From NCBI RefSeq assembly GCF_902804485.1, contig NZ_CADCST010000044.1, positions 310 to 64,309 of the forward strand: a stretch of 64,000 nt of DNA, read 5' to 3'. Below the pieces are notes generated by a model. That model worked only from the letters and a program-made list of their open reading frames with translations, was not told the DNA's origin and made no database searches. Each line of letters opens with the position of its first letter. The first letter of the stretch is position 1. The translations under genes and the position numbers were made by a program. Of the stretch, positions 10,601 through 19,157 are shown piece by piece. This stretch comes from Flavobacterium collinsii (lineage in GTDB: Bacteria > Bacteroidota > Bacteroidia > Flavobacteriales > Flavobacteriaceae).

Positions 10601-13600
10601 TACTCAATTTCATACAGGCCTTTTACCGTTCCCGGAGGTACACTTACGTTTCCGGTTGTAATATCCAGAAATGGGACTGCTGTTATTAAAGGGTTAATCG
10701 GTAATGCGGGATTGACTACAGAGAGTGTTACATTAGATAATGTAGCCTGTGCACCTCCCAGGGTATCATTTGTTAAGGCATTGATCACATTGTTCGCACC
10801 GGTATAACCGTTTACAATATATTTAACGATATCGATTCGGGCATCGATTCCGGCAGTAGTGACACTAATTGTTTCGGTAGTTGTAGAACAATTTACAAAA
10901 TTAGCAGGATCTGACGGATTTCCGGGATTTACGATCTCACATATTGTATAGGTTAAGGTATAATCTCCTGGCGGAGTACCGGGTGCCACAGAAATAGTCC
11001 TGGATAGCGGATTAAAATCATAAGTTAAGTAACTTGAAATAGAGTTTATAGTAACATTAACTGCTGACGGGTTTAAAATAACTCCGTTTATAGTATCGCT
11101 ATCTAATATTGAATGTGGTGCGGTACTTCCTCCTGTATCTCCTGAAATCGCTGTAAAGTTTTCAGGAACCGCACAGATTCTGTTAAAAATGGTAAAGGTT
11201 GTACCCGATGAAATACAGGTATTTAATCCCACTCGTCTCACATAAATGGTTACGGCACCGGAAGTTAAACCTGCAAAAACGTTACTGGCCTGAAAGGTGA
11301 TTCCGTCACTACTATACTCATAACCAGTTCCTAAATCAGGATTTACAATACTTACTGTTCCTGTAGCATTTGCACATGAAGGCTGTTGTGTGACTGAACC
11401 AACTGGCGCAGCAGGTAGATCAAAAACTTTTAACATCACATGATTGGATATTGTACGACAACCTGACTCTGCCTGAGAAATGATAACTCTAAAATATCTG
11501 TTTCCTGCTGTTGCATAAGTGGGTGTTGTGTAAGAGGCTGTTGTCCCCCCCGTTCCGTCTATAACATCTGTATAAGGCCCGGCCAAAACAGTAGCAGTCT
11601 GCCATTGATACAATAAAGGACTTGCAGGAATATTTCCTGTAGCGACAACAGTAAAATTATGAGTTTCGTTGATACAAGCTTCTCCATCTTTCGGCTGTGT
11701 GCTAATTATCGGAATTTCAAAAACATCAACTTTTGCAGGATTGGAGTTTATAACCCCACATCCAATTCCTGAATCAGTTACATGCAATCTGTAAAAAGCA
11801 TCTGCATTTACAAAACCTGTGGTATAAGTTGTTGTATTGGCTCCGGAACCATCTGTTACATTTGCCCATCCTGTTGCACCATCTAATGATTTTTGCCATT
11901 GATAAGTGAAGTTTCCAGAACCATTTTGAGCACCGGATGTCATTGTGAATACACCACCCTCGCAAATATTTCCACCAATCGGCTGAGTAGATATCGTTGG
12001 ATCCGGAATAACAGTTGCTACTACGGCATTTGTAATGAGAGTACAAGTTGGATTTGATGACGTTATCACACAGCGGTAATAAGTTGTGGTCGCAAGTGGT
12101 CCTGATATGTAATTAGGATTCGTCGCTCTGATCTCTCCGGTTATATTGGCCCAGCCACTCACCCCATCTGCAGAACGCTGCCACTGATAACTAAAGGAAG
12201 CAGAACCGTTGTTTGCTGAAGCAGCTGTTGAAATCGACACCGTACCTCCCACACAAACTATAGTTGGATTTACAGGCTGAGTTTCAATACTCGGAATAAT
12301 AACTGCAGCAATACCAGATACAACTGGGGTACAACCCTGAGTAGAATCAGAAATTGTCACTTGATAAAAGGTAGTTTGCGTTAAATTTGGAGTGCTATAG
12401 CTTGCCGAATTTGCTCCTGTAATGTTAGTATAGGGCCCCGCTAAAAGAGTAGCGTTTTTCCATTGATAACTATAATTTCCTGAGCCTCCCCCTACTACTA
12501 CATTTAAAGTCGCATTTGAGCCACTGCAAATATTTGTTTTAGCTACCGGCTGTGTTATTATTGTAATCGCTGATAAAACGGTTACAGTGGCCACATTGGA
12601 AGTAATAGTATTACAGCCGCTTCCGCTAGCCGAAACATCTACTTTGTAATAGGTGGTCTGGGTTAAAGCCGGAGTAGTATAAGTTGCTGAGGTTGCACCG
12701 CTAATGGCTGTAAAAGTAGCATTATTTGTACTGCTAAACCACTGATAGGTTAAAGAGGGCGTTCCATTTGCACCTGTTACTGACAAGGTATGATTTCCTC
12801 CTGAACAAATTGTTGTTCCTGCTGGCTGAACTGTAATCGATGGATCGGGAACCACTGTTGCCGTAACAATATTAGAGGTTATGGTACAATTAGTAGTAGA
12901 TGATGTTACCAAACATCTGAATTGTGTGGTAGCATTTAATATATCTGAAGTAAAATTAGCGGTTGTTGCAGTTGCATTTGTTTCATTCACAAAACCTGAA
13001 CCCGGATTACTCTGCCATTGATAACTAAGTGTTCCCGTACCTCCGTTTAAAGAAGCCGCAATATTGATACTTACAATACCTCCAACACAAATATTTGCCG
13101 GAGTTGCAGGCTGAGTTGTAATTGTTGCTACAAATACCGGAACTGCATCCGAATATACTTCACAACCATTGGCTGCCTGTGTCACTCTTACTCTGTAATA
13201 AAAAGTAGATGCTAATGCTCCGGTAGTATAAGATGCTGTTGTTGCACCGCTTCCACCTGTTGTATTTGCCCAACCTGTCGTTCCATTTGCAGATCTTTGC
13301 CATTGATACACCAAAGCTCCACCTGAAGGATCTCCTGAAGCTAGTACTGTCATAGTATGCGTTGCTCCGGAACAGATGGTATTTCCAACTGGCTGTTGGT
13401 TCACCACAAGATTCGGAATTACATCCACCAATACACTATTTGAAGACACCAGACCACAGCCACTTCCTGCAGCAGAAACGTCTACTCGGTAATAGGTATC
13501 TTGTGTGAGCGCCGGAGTCGTGTAAGCACTTGAAGTTGCCCCGGAAAGTAACGTAAAACTTAGGTTATCTAAACTACTGTACCATTGATAATTTAAAGAG

Positions 13601-16600
13601 GGTGTTCCGCCCGTTGCTGAAACTGACAGCGTAAATGCTCCGCCTGAACAGACAATTCCTCCGGTTGGCTGAACTGATATTGCAGGATCAGGGACTACAG
13701 TTGCTGTAACTGTATTTGAAGTTAGTACACAATTCGTTGTTGATGAAGTTATGAGACATCTGAACTGCGTGGTCGCATTCAAAATATCCGAAGTAAAATT
13801 GGCAGTTGTTGCTGTTGGATTCGTTTCATTTACAAAACCGGCACCTGAGTTACTTTGCCATTGATAACTTAACGTTCCTGCCCCTCCGTCTAATGTGGCA
13901 GCAATATTGATACTAACAATCCCGCCTACACAAACAGCCGCAGGAGTTGTCGGTTGTGTTGTAATTCTTGCAACATTTACCAATGCGGAATTTGAAAAAG
14001 TTTCACAGCCGCTTCCGGATTGTGTAATTTGTACTCTAAAATATAAATTGGATGTTAGTGCTGCTGTGGTGTAAGTTGCTGTATTGGCTCCGCTTCCATC
14101 GGAAACATTTGTCCAACCCGAAGTCCCATTCACAGAACTTTGCCATTGATAAACGATCGTCCCCGCTGCTATGTTTGTAGTTGTTGCTGCAACGGTCATT
14201 GTGTGTGTTCCGCCTGAACAAATTGTACTTCCTGTTGGCTGAAGAGTCACAACAGGATCCGGGATAATCGTTAATTTCGCCACGTTACTTGAAACCTGTG
14301 TACAGGTACTTGAAACATTTACTCTATAATAATATTCTCCATTTGTTAAGGCACTATTAGTTGTAAAGGCAGCATTCGTTTGTCCTGAAATGTTCGTCCA
14401 GCCCGTTACCCCGTCTGCAGATGTTTGCCATTGATAAGTGTAAGGAGCTATACTCCCTGTCGGAGTTATCGTTAAAGTTGTGGTTCCTCCCTGGCAAATT
14501 GTGGTGTCACTTGTTAATGTCGAAAGGATTAAATCTGATGGTCGTACAATATTCACTTCATCAGCATAAGAGTTACAGGAACCATTACTAATTGTCCATT
14601 TTAATCGCGTTATTCCAACTGATATATTGGTTACAGTAGTATTGAAAGCATTAGGATTAGTAATTAATGCCGTCCCTCCCGGATTCGTCACAAAGGTCCA
14701 GGTACCGATACCGGTTACAGGATTATTTCCATTCAAGGTCACAGTTCCGGTATTACAAATAATCTGATCAGGCCCGGCATCTGCCAAAGGTGGTAGCGCA
14801 TTTATAGTCACTGTTACATTACTGGAACTTGGTGCGCACAATCCGTTTGAGATCGTCCAGGTAAAGATATATACCCCTGGTTGTGTCCCTAAAACAGTAG
14901 TTGTTGGCGAGGATGCTGCCGTAAAAACTGCTGTTGTTGGTCCGGAAACCTGTGTCCATAACCCAGTTCCGATTATTGGCGTGTTTGCTGCCAAAGTCAG
15001 CGTTTGGAATTCACATATGCTAATTGGTGTTCCTGCATTTGAAGTTGAAGGTAACGGACTAACAATTAAGGTCATCTCATCAAAAAACACACAACTGAGA
15101 TTCGTCGCTGTCCATCGCAATACATAGCTTCCCCCAGCACTTGGCGTGAATAAAGAAGTTGGGCTTGTAACATCAGAAAAAGATCCTGCAGGGCCACTAA
15201 CTTTGGACCATTGCCCTGTTCCTGCAGTAATTGCATTAGCTGCTAAAGTTGCACTGTCAGATACACAAATGGTCTGATCGGGTCCTGCTTTTGGAACAGT
15301 TAAATCTGCCGTAACCGTAATTTGAACAGTATCTGTAGTTGAGGGACATAACGCTCCGTTGGTAACCGTCCACCTGAAAACATATACACCTCCTGTTTGG
15401 GTTAAATTACTAACTGTGGTGTTGGGTGAAATTTCAGAACTAAATACAGCGATTGTGGGGCCGGGTACCTGAGTCCATTTTCCCACACCTGATAAAGGAG
15501 GAATTGCCGTAAGATTGGTTACTGATCCGCAAATAACATTATCTCCACCTGCCATTGCTGTTGAAGGTGGTTCAGAGTTCTCAATTCTGATCTGATCTGA
15601 TTCACTACAGGTCCCAGAACTAACCGTCCAGTTAAATACATAAAATCCATAACCGGGATTTGTAAATATTGTGTTGGGATCTGTATCATTTACAAAAGAT
15701 CCTCCTGCTGGACCAAATAATTTAGTCCATTTTCCTGTTGTTCCTGGATCAAGTGCCGAAGCTGCAAGCTGAATTTCATTTGCACCCGCATCGCAATATT
15801 CCTGATCCGGGCCCGCATTAGGAGGTGTCACGATCTGACCGTTCACCGTTACCTGAATATCATCTGAACTTTCAGGACAAAGACCTTGTACTGCGATGGT
15901 ATATCTAAAAACATATACACCCGGTACTAAGTTTGTTACTGCAGCACTATTGTTACTGGTTGTTGTAATTGTTGGTGCTCCGACTCCCCCTGAAACATAA
16001 GTCCAGGTTCCGGTACTGGCAGCATTACCAACCAAAAACAAAGGCCCTTCCAGACAGGTCGCAAAATCAGAACCGGCTGCTGCAACTTCTGTTACTTTTA
16101 TCGTCACCTGATCTCTGTTTGTTGGACAGTTTATTCCTGTATAGGTAGCCCATTCTAAAATATATTCTCCCGTTATAAGCCCTGATAAAGTTGAAGTTGC
16201 TGATCTTGCATCTGAAAAAACAGGTGAATTTGGGCCACTAATTAGCGACCATATCCCTCTACCGATTACAGGAGGAGTTGCCCCGAGGATAACCGAACTT
16301 TGATTACAAACCGTCTGATCCGGTCCTGCTATTGCCGGTGAAGGCGCTTCATCAATATTGAGTTTTACGGTATCTGAAGTACTCGCGCAAAATCCTCTGG
16401 AAATCGTCCATTTATAAACCCATGAACCGGGAGTCAGTCCTGTGATTGTAGTCGTTGGATTAGTTGGATTTGTAATAACAGGTCCATCTCCTCCGCTAAC
16501 CAATTCCCATAAACCACTTTCTCCGGAAGCTGGTGTATTTCCAATTACTGTTGTACTATTACTACACAAGCTTTGATCCATTCCCGCCTGAGCTGCCGTA

Positions 16601-18900
16601 ATAGTCGGAGCTATAGTTATACCTACAGTATCTTCTCCATCCGTGCAACCCACATTGCTAACGGTCCACTTAAAAGTATAATCTCCATCACTTAGTCCCG
16701 TTACTGTTGTATTGTATAATGTTGGATTTGTTATTGTTGCTGCATTACCAGCTGTTTGTGTCCATAAACCAGTTCCCGGAACGGGATTATTACCGTTTAA
16801 TGTGATTGTGTTAGTACCCGCTGGTAAACATTGATCTGCTCCGGCATCGGCATCTGCGCCTTGCGTATTATTGGTCACAACATCTACTGTATCTGCGGAT
16901 GTACCACATCCGTTTGCAATTGTCCATGTAAAGGTGTAGGTTGTATTTGCTGCCAATCCGCTTACTGTACTGTTAGGATCTCCCTGATCACTAAAAACAA
17001 CACCTGCATTAGGAGAAACGGTCCAAGTTCCGTTTTCACTGTTTTGTATGGCATTTCCCTGCAATTGAATTGTACTTCCAAAACAAACCGCCTGATCGTT
17101 TCCGGCATTAGCAGTGGTTGGAGCAACACTAGACACCAATACTTCAGAAGTACTTTGGGTTACATCACAATCTGGTCCGCCCGAAATGGTCCATCTAAAC
17201 TTATATCCTCCATTTATTAAAGGAGACACTTTAGTCGTTGAGCTATTAATATCTGAAAAGGTCACGACACTTGGACCGGAAATCTGCGACCAGGTTCCTT
17301 TTCCATAAATTACCAAATTTCCGGCCAATGTTGCAGAAGTAGAGTTACAGGGAACAATTTGAATTGTTCCTGCACTTGAATTAGTCGGTTGCGCTGAAAC
17401 TACTATTACCACCGTATTGTAAATCGTTTCACATTGAGATCCCGGATTTGGAGCTTTAATTAATCGAACAACATACGTACCCGAAAATGTCAATTGACTA
17501 ATCGTAAAGCTATTGCCGGAAAAATTTACTGGAGATGTTGGAAAAGAAGGGTAAGGCGGATTCAAAATTGGGTTTACAGCTGGCCCATCTATTAATTGCC
17601 AACTCATTTGTCCATTACCTGTAAAAGTTACGGGAATTATAGCCTCAGATTCATCACATCCCAAGGTTTGATTCGGACCTCCTGAAATCGAAATTATATC
17701 TTCTAAAACAACAACGTAATTAGCAGTTGTTACACAATTTGTTACACTATTAGTCAATGTATATAAAAAAGTATAAGTCCCTAATGCGGTCATTCCTGAG
17801 ACCACCGTGGAAGGAGAAGTCGGATTTTGAATTACCGCCGTTGGACCTCCCGTTTGCGTCCATTGTACACTTTCATTTACATATAATGGTATAGTTCCCT
17901 GAAGAATTGTTGAAGTTCGTCCATCGCAAAAATAAGCTGTAGAGCCGCTGACATTAGTAACATCAGCCGTTGGTGGTGGAACTATCACTGTCATCTCGTC
18001 TACCCCATTGGCACAGATTCCCGCAACTGTCCATCTAAAAACATAGGTTCCTTCTAATAAACCGGTTACCGATGTATTATTCCTATTTGCATTGGTAAAA
18101 GAAGGTATACTAGGTCCGGAAACAACTGTCCAGGTTCCTTGTTGTTGCCCCGGAGTATTCCCTCCAAAACTTCCATTAAGGGTTGCCGTTTGGGTAGACG
18201 AATAACACTTTGAAAGTGTAATATCAGCTCCCGCAGTGACTGGCATCCTTCCCCCCAGACTTGAAATAACGACATCATCCGTTGAGGTACAGGAACCATT
18301 TGTTATGGTCCATCTTAAAGTAGTTGAACCCGAACTATTTCCTGAGACTGTAATAGTACTGCTTGAAGAATTTGGACTATTAACCGTAACTCCGGCATTA
18401 TTATTTCCTTCAACTGACCAGGTTCCGGTTTCTGTTCCTCCAACTGCATTTGCATTTAAGGCATAAGTTCCTTGACAATACGTTTGATCTGTTCCTGCAT
18501 TTGCAAGGGTCAGTGGTGAAATCACCATAACAATATCATCAAATACTGTTGAACCGTCAGCACATTGGGCGGTTAACCTAAAAGTATAAGAATTTCCCGG
18601 AACTGCTCCTGTTACTAAAGTTTGCTGTAAATTCGGATCGACTATCTGTACCGCCGGTCCTGCGATCTGGCTCCATACCGGATCTACCAAAAAATTAGTA
18701 CCCGGTGCTGTATTTGCTGTTCCCAGTAAATAAAACTGGTCCGGAGGTAAAGCTGTAGCTCCACCGGGGCAAATTGTTCTGTCGGCATTTGCATTTACAG
18801 TACAATTTTGCGAAAAAGTATAAACGGGAAGTATAAATAAAAAAAAGAAAAGCGCTTTATTTAGTCCTTTATGTAATCTATCAGAGTAATTTAATTTCAT
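4681..18900 (-). CDS. Giant modular adhesin-like protein with type IX sorting domain
   Basis: The protein has 4739 residues and a Sec signal peptide (hydrophobic core near 17-27, cleavage after TFSQ near 31). By approximate residue position it contains: 31-1460, sixteen PKD/Ig-like modules, most opening with AGPDQ-xxC and ending with a FRWT-type strand; 1460-2500, eleven Ig-like modules with QP-xG-xxxCSGG and YQWQ motifs; 2600-4260, one divergent and fifteen regular ~100-residue repeats marked by NGY, NDTLNG and ICEKLNPxNC; 4265-4640, three DUF11/DUF7507-like domains; 4645-4739, a CHU_C domain opening with SPNGDGIND. CHU_C domains direct export by the type IX secretion system and cell-surface attachment. 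The size and modularity suggest an adhesin or gliding-related surface protein. It is not SprB by any motif I can name, and no ligand can be inferred. Confidence 0.93.
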   Translation of the reverse strand: MKLNYSDRLHKGLNKALFFFLFILPVYTFSQNCTVNANADRTICPGGATALPPDQFYLLGTANTAPGTNFLVDPVWSQIAGPAVQIVDPNLQQTLVTGAVPGNSYTFRLTAQCADGSTVFDDIVMVISPLTLANAGTDQTYCQGTYALNANAVGGTETGTWSVEGNNNAGVTVNSPNSSSSTITVSGNSSGSTTLRWTITNGSCTSTDDVVISSLGGRMPVTAGADITLSKCYSSTQTATLNGSFGGNTPGQQQGTWTVVSGPSIPSFTNANRNNTSVTGLLEGTYVFRWTVAGICANGVDEMTVIVPPPTADVTNVSGSTAYFCDGRTSTILQGTIPLYVNESVQWTQTGGPTAVIQNPTSPSTVVSGMTALGTYTFLYTLTNSVTNCVTTANYVVVLEDIISISGGPNQTLGCDESEAIIPVTFTGNGQMSWQLIDGPAVNPILNPPYPSFPTSPVNFSGNSFTISQLTFSGTYVVRLIKAPNPGSQCETIYNTVVIVVSAQPTNSSAGTIQIVPCNSTSATLAGNLVIYGKGTWSQISGPSVVTFSDINSSTTKVSPLINGGYKFRWTISGGPDCDVTQSTSEVLVSSVAPTTANAGNDQAVCFGSTIQLQGNAIQNSENGTWTVSPNAGVVFSDQGDPNSTVSGLAANTTYTFTWTIANGCGTSADTVDVVTNNTQGADADAGADQCLPAGTNTITLNGNNPVPGTGLWTQTAGNAATITNPTLYNTTVTGLSDGDYTFKWTVSNVGCTDGEDTVGITIAPTITAAQAGMDQSLCSNSTTVIGNTPASGESGLWELVSGGDGPVITNPTNPTTTITGLTPGSWVYKWTISRGFCASTSDTVKLNIDEAPSPAIAGPDQTVCNQSSVILGATPPVIGRGIWSLISGPNSPVFSDARSATSTLSGLITGEYILEWATYTGINCPTNRDQVTIKVTEVAAAGSDFATCLEGPLFLVGNAASTGTWTYVSGGVGAPTITTTSNNSAAVTNLVPGVYVFRYTIAVQGLCPESSDDIQVTVNGQIVTPPNAGPDQEYCDAGANEIQLAASALDPGTTGKWTKLFGPAGGSFVNDTDPNTIFTNPGYGFYVFNWTVSSGTCSESDQIRIENSEPPSTAMAGGDNVICGSVTNLTAIPPLSGVGKWTQVPGPTIAVFSSEISPNTTVSNLTQTGGVYVFRWTVTNGALCPSTTDTVQITVTADLTVPKAGPDQTICVSDSATLAANAITAGTGQWSKVSGPAGSFSDVTSPTSLFTPSAGGSYVLRWTATNLSCVFFDEMTLIVSPLPSTSNAGTPISICEFQTLTLAANTPIIGTGLWTQVSGPTTAVFTAASSPTTTVLGTQPGVYIFTWTISNGLCAPSSSNVTVTINALPPLADAGPDQIICNTGTVTLNGNNPVTGIGTWTFVTNPGGTALITNPNAFNTTVTNISVGITRLKWTISNGSCNSYADEVNIVRPSDLILSTLTSDTTICQGGTTTLTITPTGSIAPYTYQWQTSADGVTGWTNISGQTNAAFTTNSALTNGEYYYRVNVSSTCTQVSSNVAKLTIIPDPVVTLQPTGSTICSGGTHTMTVAATTTNIAAGTIVYQWQSSVNGTSGWTNVSDGSGANTATYTTAALTSNLYFRVQITQSGSGCETFSNSALVNVARITTQPTTPAAVCVGGIVSINIAATLDGGAGTLSYQWQSNSGAGFVNETNPTATTANFTSDILNATTQFRCLITSSTTNCVLTSNTVTATVVPDPAISVQPTGGIVCSGGAFTLSVSATGGTPSLNYQWYSSLDNLSFTLLSGATSSAYTTPALTQDTYYRVDVSAAGSGCGLVSSNSVLVDVIPNLVVNQQPVGNTICSGATHTMTVLASGDPSGGALVYQWQRSANGTTGWANTTGGSGATTASYTTGALASTFYYRVRVTQAANGCEVYSDAVPVFVATITTQPATPANICVGGIVSINIAASLNGGTGTLSYQWQSNPGSGFVNETNATATTANFTSDILNATTQFRCLVTSSTTNCTITSNIVTATVVPDPSITVQPAGTTICSGGNHTLSVTGANGTPSLTYQWFSSTNNATFTAISGATSATYTTPALTQTTYYKVDVSASGSGCNTITSNVATVTVLSAITIITQPVAKTNICSGSNATLNVVVGGGSGNYSYQWKNATLLAGPYTNITGANSASYSTPNLTQTTFYQVTISDSTQGCTPVVSGIAAVIIPSIETQPVNPTIVCVGGTVSISTAASANNGSASFSYQWQRSADGVSGWANITGEIRATNPNYISGPLATTTYYRCVITSSNPTCTLITNAVVATVIPDPTISTQPIGGNICEGGVFTMTSGAQNGSGNFTYQWQKSLDGATGWANVTDGSGANTTTYTTGFVNADAFYRLHVTDSGIGCGVINSNPAKVDVFEIPIISTQPKDGEACINETHNFTVVATGNIPASPLLYQWQTATVLAGPYTDVIDGTGGTTASYTTPTYATAGNRYFRVIISQAESGCRTISNHVMLKVFDLPAAPVGSVTQQPSCANATGTVSIVNPDLGTGYEYSSDGITFQASNVFAGLTSGAVTIYVRRVGLNTCISSGTTFTIFNRICAVPENFTAISGDTGGSTAPHSILDSDTINGVILNPSAVNVTINSISSYLTYDFNPLSRTISVAPGTPPGDYTLTYTICEIVNPGNPSDPANFVNCSTTTETISVTTAGIDARIDIVKYIVNGYTGANNVINALTNDTLGGAQATLSNVTLSVVNPALPINPLITAVPFLDITTGNVSVPPGTVKGLYEIEYKICEIGAPLNCDTALIIVPVGNALIVANDDRVENINGYLGLMNAANALTNDTLNGAPITGANFNEITISQNLAATPLYPGANVPVFSTATGSISIPAGTPANTYFITYTICEKLNPTNCADGSIAVVVKAAPLIVNDDRVDNINGYNGGVDAINVYTNVAGADTFDGQVININLANVLTPSIVTPAQPKAPGAPVPVLDVSTGFVTIPPGTPAGQYQIKYQICEDLNPGNCDDATVIINVVVPIIEANDDTVLNVNGYEGADDVINIYDNDFLNGGMLDLPDITTTVISTPAPINGGPVPTLDSITGLVDVPAGTPAGEYKFVYKICENLNPMNCDQAVVTIVVVPALINAENDANFAPINGFVGSPNALNALDNDTLNGMAVNPSEVIITNIIPATPINGGLVPVLNGTTGNVSVPPGTAAGLYFIGYQLNEKLNLSNNDFAIITVEVSAPPIVANDDTIANVNGYVNTTNAIDVLLNDTLNGVTANVSKVTITVDVAATPINGGPIPVLEPLTGFVSIPAGTPAGDYEIQYHICEKINPLNCDNATVFITVTGPQIDAVNDAVANINGFTGATNAVNALTNDTLNGMTVISSQVTISNIVPALPINGGAVPVLNPSNGNVDVPPGTAAGTYIIGYRLSENLNPANFDTATITIDVIAPSIIANADSTGNINGYTGSNNAVNAITNDRLNGSDIQLIKIDITSVSTTTPTGYVLGNPVPVLNIVTGNVNVPPGTSAGTYVIHYRICEKLNPLNCSEADITINVIAPIIDANNDFASNINGYSGANNVVNALNNDTLNGVTAQAAQVNITVLSTTPPVTSTNGIVPVLNTVTGNVDVPAGTSAGTYFIQYEICEKINPNNCSQATIIIIVNAPSIIAEDDTITNINGLSGTNNILNAFTSNDKYNGVGLTDISLIIPTILSTATSINGGMVPVLDITTGLVSIPAGTPAGAYQIRYRICDKLNPSNCDDAVINIVVSVPVIIANDDTAVNINGYTGASNVLNAYTNDTLNGTAILQTNSNSTLVTAANSINGAVVPVLNVFTGNVDVPAGTTPGEYSIVYKICDKLNPSNCDEAVIRITVIASPIDAVDDNVAGINGVIGTANAINALDNDTLNGVKVIPAEVIITNIIPATVITSGLVPVLDPATGIVSVPAGTSAGTYTITYTLREKAVLTNSDTAVITIIVGASTIEANDDTLSNINGYVATNNAIDVVANDRLNGAATSISKVEVTVDVVAVPINGGPVPLLEPLTGMVSIPARTPAGNYQIKYHICERLNPANCNDATVFVNVIAAPILAVNDTANNVNGLTGATNVVNSVSNDLLNGVAVVLSEIKIKVITAAASINSGPVPALDILTGNVNVPAGTSSGTYTIRYEICEVLNQTNCSQADIVVNVTSGPIIANDDTATGINGLDGVANAVNVLTNDLLDSVAPTLAQVKINVVSPADSINSAPVPVLNTATGLVSVPPGTSAGIYTIVYEICQSTNTLNCDRAVIKITVAQPSIRLVKQGVFSDGNGDGYAQPGEQIRYSFVITNTGTLDLNNVIVTDPKATVTGTPIAVLAVGQSNTTSFKGTYVLTQADINRGYVENQALVRAQPVSGSSIQDLSDSNDLTLIGPNDPTITPVPQHKELTLIKGGELTGNGGVGSVIKYTFKVKNTGNVVVTNLAITDPMLTATAIAVTPNVLVPGATGTATASYTVTLTDVANGEVINSALVIGDDPQGNPVIDISDSDDPALTGDDDPTVVDLDLKPSIALIKTATFNDENKNGYAEIGETITYHFSVTNTGNILLVNVVVKDPKPGITITGGPVILKHGETNSDSFVGTYVLTAADIEAGSVENQAEVTAVSPDGKTASDLSDGNSILGDNPTVLPINSCKVTIYNAVSPNGDGINDIFKIKGIECYTDAYVEIYDRWGVLVYDAYGYDNASIAFRGISEGRATVNKQKGLPVGTYFYVITYKTYLNEPVSLTGYLYLSR
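6115..10850 (-). repeat. Array of 15 'NGY' protein repeats, ~300 bp each
   Basis: Fifteen in-frame units encode (I/V)NG(Y/F/L), then about 10 residues later NDTLNG, then VPAGTxAGxY and finally ICExLNPxNC. The first unit is near 10810 and the last near 6370; a divergent leading copy lies near 11100. Bases have diverged more than in the 243-bp array, so this array is older or under diversifying pressure. Confidence 0.88.
12560..14245 (-). repeat. 843-bp block duplication of three Ig-like modules
   Basis: Inside the giant gene, modules 2-4 of the YQWQ-type Ig series are repeated as modules 5-7. As an anchor, AAGTAAAATT occurs at 12948 and at 13791, exactly 843 bp (281 codons) apart, in closely matching contexts. 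Module order and wording (TTQP, VGGIVSINIAA, GFVNET) repeat as a set of three, so a three-module block was duplicated rather than single modules. Outer limits are approximate. Confidence 0.75.
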
Positions 18901-18959
18901 AAATTAAAAATTTTGAATTAAAAACAATGTATTGACAGTAAAACTCTTGGGGGTTAACA

Positions 18960-18995
18960 CAAATTTAATAAAAAAAAGCTTATCACGGACACAAA
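18960..18995 (-). promoter_or_regulatory. Candidate promoter of the giant surface-protein gene
   Basis: Read on the minus strand, TAAATTTG (18960-18967) fits the Bacteroidota -7 box TAnnTTTG. TTTG at 18992-18995 could be the -33 element, although its 24-bp spacing is slightly long. This would give a leader of about 55 nt. Confidence 0.45.
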
Positions 18996-19110
18996 CATCT
19001 TGATTGTGAAACAGTTATAGTTAACAAAAAAACAATATCACCTAATTAACTGATTATCAGATGACTATATCTCGTAAAAATGGGCTTTTTGTCCAAAAAA
19101 ACTAACAATA

Positions 19111-19134
19111 AGCATCTTAAATCGTCAAAATGCT
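19111..19134 (-). terminator. Possible terminator after queG
   Basis: AGCATCTT and AAAATGCT pair on the minus strand as an 8-bp stem with one G-U pair. It lies 24-47 bp past the queG stop and is followed on that strand by a T-rich tract. It is moderate in strength. Confidence 0.45.
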
Positions 19135-19157
19135 AAAAAATATTTCCTTTTTTTGTT

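Noticed and set aside
4681..18900. Assignment of the giant protein as SprB or RemA
   Set aside because: Size and CHU_C domain fit the class, but no diagnostic motif was seen and no sprF/porP-type gene lies next to it in the window.
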